Shown: positions 5,997 through 9,493 of the stretch, one piece after another
Numbering within the stretch: position 1 is the stretch's first letter
Layout: the number at the start of each line of letters is the position of its first letter
DNA from: Pseudomonadota bacterium
GTDB taxonomy: Bacteria > Myxococcota_A > Polyangia > Haliangiales > Haliangiaceae
Length of the DNA: 9,493 nt
Assembly: GCA_023428295.1 (NCBI GenBank)
Contig: JAEYYV010000061.1
Coordinates: forward strand, 1-9,493
Direction: 5' to 3'
The notes under the pieces: generated by a model
What the model was told of the DNA's origin: nothing
Database searches by the model: none
The model's input: only the letters and a program-made list of their open reading frames with translations
Made by a program: the position numbers and the translations under genes

Positions 5997-7480
5997 CGCA
6001 GCACCGGCAGCGTGAACACGCGTTGTCCGCCCGAGCGCGTGCCCCACTGCGCGGGCTCCACGTTGAACTTCGCTTCCTTCTCTCGGTACAGCACGTTGTA
6101 GTTGCAGACAGGGATCGTGGTGCCGTCCGCGTAGCAGTTGGAGTCGCAGCAATCGATGGTGCGCTCCACGTCGAACGTCTCCTCGTCCATGTGAGAGTGC
6201 ACGTAGACCGCCTTGATCGCCTTCTCGCCCGCGCGCAGCGATTCCTCGCGCGGGAGGGACATGGTGTCGACGAGGGCGCGCAGGAGGCGCAGCGTGCGCT
6301 GTGCATCGGCGTCGTCGTCGGGCGCCTCGGCCCACAGGCGATCGATCGCGCCGCGCAGTGACTCCTCGAGACGAGGCGACGGCTCGAGATAGAGACGATC
6401 CGAGAGCGCGTCGTACAGCTCGCTCGCGGGCAGGAACCGCGTGAACGGAATCGGCGCACCACCGTCGGGATCGACGAGCAGATACGCGATCTGGTAGCAG
6501 AGCGGGTGTGCGCAGGGCGACGTCACGAAGTCGCTGGGACGCAGGAGGCCGGTCGTGTGCTTCTCGATCTCCTCGAGCACCTCGAACATCGAGATGCGTC
6601 CCGACCGCTGCTCCGCGCGCTGGAACGTGGTGCCACTCTGCCCGGTGAACGTCATCGTGTGCACTTCGAGGTGGCGCACCGCGGGGCTCTGCATACCGAA
6701 GTCGATGATCTTTCCGATCTCGTGCTCGTTGAGCCCGCGCGTCATCACGGGGATGAGCGTCACGTCGACGCCATGCTTCTCGCACAGACGCAGCGCCTCG
6801 AGCTTGAGCGCGAGCATCTGCGCGCCCTGCATCACTCGGTCGGTGTGCGGATCGAACGTGTCGAACGACAGCGCGATACGTGCGTTGTACTTCGCGAGCC
6901 GCTCGACGAACGCTTCGTCTTTCGCGAGCTTGATGCCATTGCTGCACACCGTGACGCGATGGATGCCCTGCCGCGCCGCGAGCTCGAGCATGTCGAAGAG
7001 GCGCGGATGCAACGTCGGCTCGCCGCCGGTGAGGTTGATGATGTCGAGCTCCGCGCCGTGATCCGTGCGTAGGTGCTCGAGTACCATCGCGAAGTCCTCG
7101 ACGGGCATGTGATACGCGTCGTCGTTCTTGTTGTGCACGTAGCAGATCGGGCAATCCAGGTTGCACGCGCTCGTGATGGTCACGACCGGCAGGCGAACCT
7201 TCTGCGTGTGCGCCGTGCACGGGCCGCAATCGAACGGGCAGCCGTCGACGATCTCCTTCTTGAACACCTGCGGCGGCGTGAAGCGCTGCTTCACCGCGCG
7301 CGTCTGCTCGTACCACTGGGTGCTCGTCGAGAGACGGACCTCCTGCGCGCCGTGCTGCTCGCACGCCTTCTTCATCCACACCTCGGCGCCGAGCGCGACG
7401 ACCGAGGCGGGAATCGCCTCCTTGCACTCACGACAGAGGCTCGTCGTCGTGTGCAGGAGTCGCTCGCCGATCACGGTCAC
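5993..7480 (-). CDS. Radical SAM enzyme of the MJ0619/Tes (tetraether synthase-like) family with extra Fe-S motifs
   Basis: The protein is 495 residues with 17 cysteines. In order: an N-terminal zinc/iron-ribbon-like element (C16-x2-C19, then C40-x2-H43); a first C-x3-C-x2-C set CPFDCGPC (81-88), probably an auxiliary cluster; the canonical radical SAM motif CNLDCPICY (C106, C110, C113) followed by TGGEPT (151-156); and C-terminal cysteines SPCAHPLC (C323, C328) and DCCDSNCYADGTTIPVCNYN (C444, C445, C449, C459), suggesting another cluster. This arrangement, with the ribbon, the doubled CX3CX2C and the late DG-x2-IP-x-C-x-YN motif, is what I recognise from MJ0619-type archaeal proteins, including the tetraether synthase that joins unactivated sp3 carbons of lipid chains. 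Length is close to that family. The GTG start at 7480 overlaps the carrier-protein stop by 4 bases. Adjacency to the carrier gene suggests a carrier-bound or lipid alkyl substrate; the reaction (C-C coupling, methylation or other) is inference. Confidence 0.88.
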   Translation of the reverse strand: MTVIGERLLHTTTSLCRECKEAIPASVVALGAEVWMKKACEQHGAQEVRLSTSTQWYEQTRAVKQRFTPPQVFKKEIVDGCPFDCGPCTAHTQKVRLPVVTITSACNLDCPICYVHNKNDDAYHMPVEDFAMVLEHLRTDHGAELDIINLTGGEPTLHPRLFDMLELAARQGIHRVTVCSNGIKLAKDEAFVERLAKYNARIALSFDTFDPHTDRVMQGAQMLALKLEALRLCEKHGVDVTLIPVMTRGLNEHEIGKIIDFGMQSPAVRHLEVHTMTFTGQSGTTFQRAEQRSGRISMFEVLEEIEKHTTGLLRPSDFVTSPCAHPLCYQIAYLLVDPDGGAPIPFTRFLPASELYDALSDRLYLEPSPRLEESLRGAIDRLWAEAPDDDADAQRTLRLLRALVDTMSLPREESLRAGEKAIKAVYVHSHMDEETFDVERTIDCCDSNCYADGTTIPVCNYNVLYREKEAKFNVEPAQWGTRSGGQRVFTLPVLR

Positions 7481-7905
7481 ACGGACCGTCCGTCGCGCTT
7501 GCCGATCACCATGTTCGCGAACGTCTGCACGCTGAACAGCGTGAGGATCGTCGACGGGCGGAGCCCTGGCGCGATGCGATCGCGCGCTTCGGGCATGAGC
7601 TCGCGTAGCCGCGCGAGGCCCGCCTCCGAGATCACCCCGCCCGGCGCGAACTCCTCTTGCGACATGTCACCGCGCGAGGCGCGCTCCATCTCGCCGCGCG
7701 TGATCTCGATCGAGAAGTCGCGCTCGATGCGAAACACGATGTCGAGAAAGTCGAGCGACTCGGCGCCGAGGTCCGCCATCAGGACGGAGTCCACCTTCAC
7801 CTCGTCGAGCTTTCGACCGAGCGACTCGGCGACGATCTTGCGGACCGCCTCCTCGATCTCGGCGTTGGACAGCTGGGTACCCTGGGCAACGGCTGCTTCG
7901 GTCAT
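7477..7905 (-). CDS. Acyl carrier protein with a long C-terminal extension
   Basis: A 142-residue phosphopantetheine-binding protein. Residues 12-80 are the carrier domain: helix 1 NAEIEEAVRKIVAESLG, then DSVLMADLGAESLDFLDIVFRIE with Ser50 as the 4'-phosphopantetheine site (LGAES-LD where many ACPs have LGADSLD), and a acidic helix II typical of carriers. Ordinary ACPs stop near 80 residues; this one continues for about 60 more (FAPGGVISEAGLARLRELMPEA, then TILTLFSVQTFANMVIG), probably an added helical segment used for docking. The ATG at 7905 overlaps the nitroreductase stop (ATGA) and is preceded by the strongest ribosome site in the window. It presumably carries the growing or modified acyl intermediate for the reductases and possibly for the radical SAM enzyme encoded next. 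An activating phosphopantetheinyl transferase and a loading enzyme are not in the window. Confidence 0.93.
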   Translation of the reverse strand: MTEAAVAQGTQLSNAEIEEAVRKIVAESLGRKLDEVKVDSVLMADLGAESLDFLDIVFRIERDFSIEITRGEMERASRGDMSQEEFAPGGVISEAGLARLRELMPEARDRIAPGLRPSTILTLFSVQTFANMVIGKRDGRSV

Positions 7906-8564
7906 ACGTTCTCCTCCTCGTCGAACCACGTGATCACTCGATCCAGCGGCTTGCGCCCGCGCACGGGCGTCTCCTGCAGCGTCGGATAGCCGAGCGCGAT
8001 CGCACCGACCATGCGCCACGGTTCCTCGATCCCCAGGAGGGCATGGATCTCGTCGCGAGCGACCATCGGCCCGGCCATCATGCACGCGCCGAGGCCTTCG
8101 GCGTGCGCCTGCAGCAGCAAGCTCATGACCGCCATGCTCGTCGATACGCGCTCCGCCTGCATCGCCGACGCCGTCGAGAACTTCGCCGGATCGCCGCCAC
8201 CCGACGCGATGAGGTTCGCGATCAGGTCGGGATACTCGCGGTACTGCGGGATCACGATCACCTGCGCCGCCGCGAGTGGCTCGTGGAAGAAGTCGCCGTA
8301 GTTGCCGAAGTCCTCGGCGTGGTGACTCCTCGCGATGATCGCTTTCATCTCGGTCGTCTTCGCCGCGACGGCCGCCACGATCTTCGCTCGCGTCGCCGAC
8401 GACCTCACCACCGCGAAGCGCCACGGCTGACGATTGGTCGCCGACGGAGCGGTGGTCGCGCCGTCGAACACGCGCTCGATCACCTCGCGTGTGACGGGCT
8501 GTGCCGTGAACGTCCTGACGCTGCGCCGCGAGCGCAGAAACTCGAGCATCTCGGGTCCGGTCAT
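7902..8564 (-). CDS. Nitroreductase-family FMN-dependent oxidoreductase
   Basis: A 220-residue protein of the nitroreductase superfamily (PF00881). FMN-phosphate contacts are visible as RSRRSVRTF (11-19), followed by PSATNRQPWRF (40-50), the N-x-Q-P-W signature. AEGLGACMM (155-163) and ALGYP (190-194) are the late FMN-binding and C-terminal family motifs. The length matches single-domain members, which work as homodimers and take hydride from NAD(P)H. Despite the name, many members act on enones, quinones or other electron-poor double bonds. In an operon with a carrier protein and ketoreductase but no visible FabI, FabK or FabV, an enoyl-reductase or desaturating role is a reasonable inference, not shown. 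The ATG at 8564 overlaps the FabG-like stop by 4 bases; GGAGGA lies about 11 bases upstream. The insertion at about 81-130 (HHAEDFGNYGDFFHEPL and beyond) would line the active site. Confidence 0.9.
   Translation of the reverse strand: MTGPEMLEFLRSRRSVRTFTAQPVTREVIERVFDGATTAPSATNRQPWRFAVVRSSATRAKIVAAVAAKTTEMKAIIARSHHAEDFGNYGDFFHEPLAAAQVIVIPQYREYPDLIANLIASGGGDPAKFSTASAMQAERVSTSMAVMSLLLQAHAEGLGACMMAGPMVARDEIHALLGIEEPWRMVGAIALGYPTLQETPVRGRKPLDRVITWFDEEENV
7911..7919 (-). promoter_or_regulatory. Strong Shine-Dalgarno of the acyl carrier protein gene
   Basis: GAGGAGGAG on the minus strand ends 5 bases before the ATG at 7905. It lies in the last codons of the nitroreductase gene and encodes its Glu-Glu-Glu tail (DEEENV). 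It fixes the ACP start and suggests that ACP is translated more than its coupled neighbours, as expected for a shared carrier. Confidence 0.75.
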
Positions 8565-9283
8565 TCGAGCTTGAATCCTCCGTCGACGTTCCACACCTGG
8601 CCGGTCACGTAGCTCGCATCGTCGGACGCGAGGAACGCGACCACCTTCGCTACCTCGGACGCTGTGCCGAGGCGCTTCATCAGGATCCGCTTCGCGAGCT
8701 CGTCGGGCGCGATCGCCTGCAGCTCTTCGGTCATCGCGGTGTCGATGATGCCGGGTGCCACCGCGTTCACGCGCACGCCGCGCGGAGCGAGCTCGACGGC
8801 GAGCGACCTGGTAAACGCCTCGATCGCGCCCTTGCTCGCCGCGTAGTTGCTCTGTCCGCGCCCCGGACGCTGAGCTGCCACGCTCGAGAGGTTGACGATC
8901 GAGCCCGCGCGCCTGGCCATCATGCGCTTGCTCGCTTCGCGACAGCACGCGACGACACCGCCGAGGTTCGTGGCGATCACGGCGTCGAAGTCCGCGGGCG
9001 TGCTCGCGCCGAGGAGCGTGTCGCGCGTGATGCCCGCGTTGCACACGAGGACGCCGAGCGGTCCCATCGCGTCGAGCGCGGTGAACATCGCCGCCACCGC
9101 GGCAGGATCGGAGACATCCGCTTTGAATGCGCGCGCCCCCTGCCCCGCTGCCGCGACGGTCTCTGCCGCGGCCGCGTCGTCGGAGCGATAGTTCACGGCG
9201 ACGATGTAGCCACGCGCGCCGAGCTCGATCGCGATCGCGCGCCCGATGCCCCGCGACGCACCGGTGACGAGCGCGACGCTCAC
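8561..9283 (-). CDS. FabG-like 3-oxoacyl-[acyl carrier protein] reductase (SDR)
   Basis: A 240-residue classical SDR closely resembling FabG, which reduces 3-oxoacyl-ACP to 3-hydroxyacyl-ACP with NADPH. TGASRGIGRA (7-16) is the cofactor loop; NYRS (31-34) is the FabG-like stretch that contacts the NADPH phosphate; CNAGITRD (81-88) matches the FabG NNAGITRD except for an initial Cys; the tetrad is N106, S134, Y147 and K151 (YAASKGAIEAF); and VAPGIIDTAMT (175-185) and GQVWNVDGGF (228-237) are characteristic. The GTG at 9283 was chosen because it begins the MSVALVTG strand, has GGAGGT 6 bases upstream, and overlaps the preceding stop by 4 bases; the same frame is open to the window edge, but that Arg-rich extension is the shadow of the preceding gene. 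Placed with an ACP, it most likely works in a dedicated type II chain-extension set rather than housekeeping fatty-acid synthesis. Confidence 0.94.
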   Translation of the reverse strand: MSVALVTGASRGIGRAIAIELGARGYIVAVNYRSDDAAAAETVAAAGQGARAFKADVSDPAAVAAMFTALDAMGPLGVLVCNAGITRDTLLGASTPADFDAVIATNLGGVVACCREASKRMMARRAGSIVNLSSVAAQRPGRGQSNYAASKGAIEAFTRSLAVELAPRGVRVNAVAPGIIDTAMTEELQAIAPDELAKRILMKRLGTASEVAKVVAFLASDDASYVTGQVWNVDGGFKLE

Positions 9284-9493
9284 GCCGCTACCTCCGCGGA
9301 CGCCCCGGACACCTCGACGCGAATGGCCGACGCGAGCTCCGGTGCAGCCGCGTGCAAGCCGATCGCGACCGGCACGCGCATCTCGGCGAGCGCGATCGCT
9401 TGCACGAGCGCGGTCGCGGCGCCGAGCTGCCCCAGCGCCTGCGCGACAGTGACATACGCATCGCGATCGCCTTCGCCGACCGCGGCGCTGCAT
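9280..9493 (-). CDS. C-terminal 70 residues of a possible ketosynthase-like (thiolase-fold) protein, cut by the window edge
   Basis: In the frame ending at the TGA at 9282-9280, 70 residues are visible (from base 9492 down), and the coding bias is far better here than in the overlapping extension of the FabG frame. The segment includes VAQALGQLGAATALVQAIAL (about 16-35), which recalls the GHxLGAAGAxE helix of beta-ketoacyl synthases. After that it has only about 45 residues, without the SFGFGGTN element that ends true ketosynthases, and the motif's His is Gln. It may be a degenerate or chain-length-factor-like ketosynthase, or another thiolase-like protein. The position directly before FabG and ACP genes fits, but identity is uncertain from this fragment. 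It overlaps FabG by 4 bases (GTGA). Confidence 0.55.
   Translation of the reverse strand, partial: CSAAVGEGDRDAYVTVAQALGQLGAATALVQAIALAEMRVPVAIGLHAAAPELASAIRVEVSGASAEVAA
9290..9295 (-). promoter_or_regulatory. Shine-Dalgarno (GGAGGT) for the FabG-like gene
   Basis: GGAGGT on the minus strand is 6 bases before the GTG at 9283, inside the end of the preceding gene. It is a well-spaced site and decides between the GTG and the longer open frame running to the window edge. Confidence 0.65.

Larger units (their letters stand above)
1275..9493 (-). other. Ten-gene translationally coupled biosynthetic operon (5' end beyond the window)
   Basis: Ten minus-strand genes follow each other without a gap longer than 3 bases. 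Junctions in transcription order: GTGA (9283), ATGA (8564), ATGA (7905), GTGA (7480), ATGA (5996), one-base TGATG (5256), GTGA (3961), a 3-base gap (3272-3274), and ATGA (2375). No internal promoter or terminator can be placed. The gene set combines ACP-dependent reduction, radical SAM chemistry, transamination and membrane acyl transfer, which points to one dedicated pathway for a lipid or lipid-like product. The promoter, and any further ketosynthase, dehydratase or thioesterase genes, must be looked for upstream of base 9493. Confidence 0.85.

Noticed and set aside
9284..9493. Upstream extension of the FabG-like frame to the window edge
   Set aside because: Arg-rich and unlike any FabG N-terminus; the GTG at 9283 with GGAGGT upstream fits, and a different frame over this stretch has good coding bias.
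1275..9493. Aryl polyene or ladderane cluster identity
   Set aside because: Some shared gene types (possible ketosynthase, FabG, ACP, radical SAM) are present, but the other hallmark genes of those clusters are not visible, while an aminotransferase and a Tes-like radical SAM enzyme are. Genes upstream of the window could still change this.
1..9493. tRNA, rRNA, CRISPR, insertion sequence or attachment site
   Set aside because: The window is almost wholly covered by protein-coding genes with uniform composition; no long direct or inverted repeats or transposase-like frames were seen by eye.

Overview
The window is very GC-rich bacterial DNA, with almost every third codon position G or C and GCG, ATC, CGC and GAG dominating. 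It is packed end to end with genes and has essentially no intergenic DNA. Composition, tight overlaps and gene content (an accessory lipid-type biosynthetic operon, YbhN-like and fatty-acid-hydroxylase membrane proteins) suggest a myxobacterium (Myxococcota, perhaps Polyangiales). This is inference: no rRNA or marker gene is present.

Layout. Bases 1-1381 hold two plus-strand genes: the C-terminal part of a lysylphosphatidylglycerol-synthase-TM (YbhN/AglD-like) membrane protein, and a complete sterol-desaturase/fatty-acid-hydroxylase family membrane di-iron enzyme. From 9493 down to 1275 the minus strand carries one unbroken ten-gene array, in transcription order: the end of an unidentified, possibly ketosynthase-like protein (cut by the window edge); a FabG-like 3-ketoacyl reductase; a nitroreductase-family flavoenzyme; an acyl carrier protein with a long C-terminal extension; a radical SAM enzyme of the MJ0619/Tes (tetraether synthase) type; a second, catalytically intact SDR; a class III PLP aminotransferase; a third SDR that has lost its catalytic Ser, Tyr and Lys; an unrecognised 299-aa protein; and an acyltransferase-3 family membrane protein. 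Seven of the nine junctions are 4-base ATGA/GTGA overlaps, one is a 1-base TGATG overlap and one is a 3-base gap, so the array reads as a translationally coupled operon. Its promoter and first genes lie beyond base 9493. The operon and the plus-strand pair converge and their coding ends overlap by 107 bases.

How the genes may work together (inference). Carrier protein, ketoreductase and a possible flavin-dependent ene-reductase give the core of a small type II fatty-acid/polyketide machine. The radical SAM enzyme, encoded directly after the carrier protein, belongs to a family whose best-known members make bonds at unactivated alkyl carbons of lipids. An aminotransferase with one active SDR could install an amine or amino-alcohol, and the membrane acyltransferase could transfer the product or acylate it. 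No single described pathway known to me has this exact combination. The strongest candidate for a new system is therefore the 9493-1275 operon: a carrier-protein-based route to a nitrogen-containing, radical-modified lipid or lipid headgroup. No RNA genes, CRISPR arrays, insertion sequences or attachment sites were seen.
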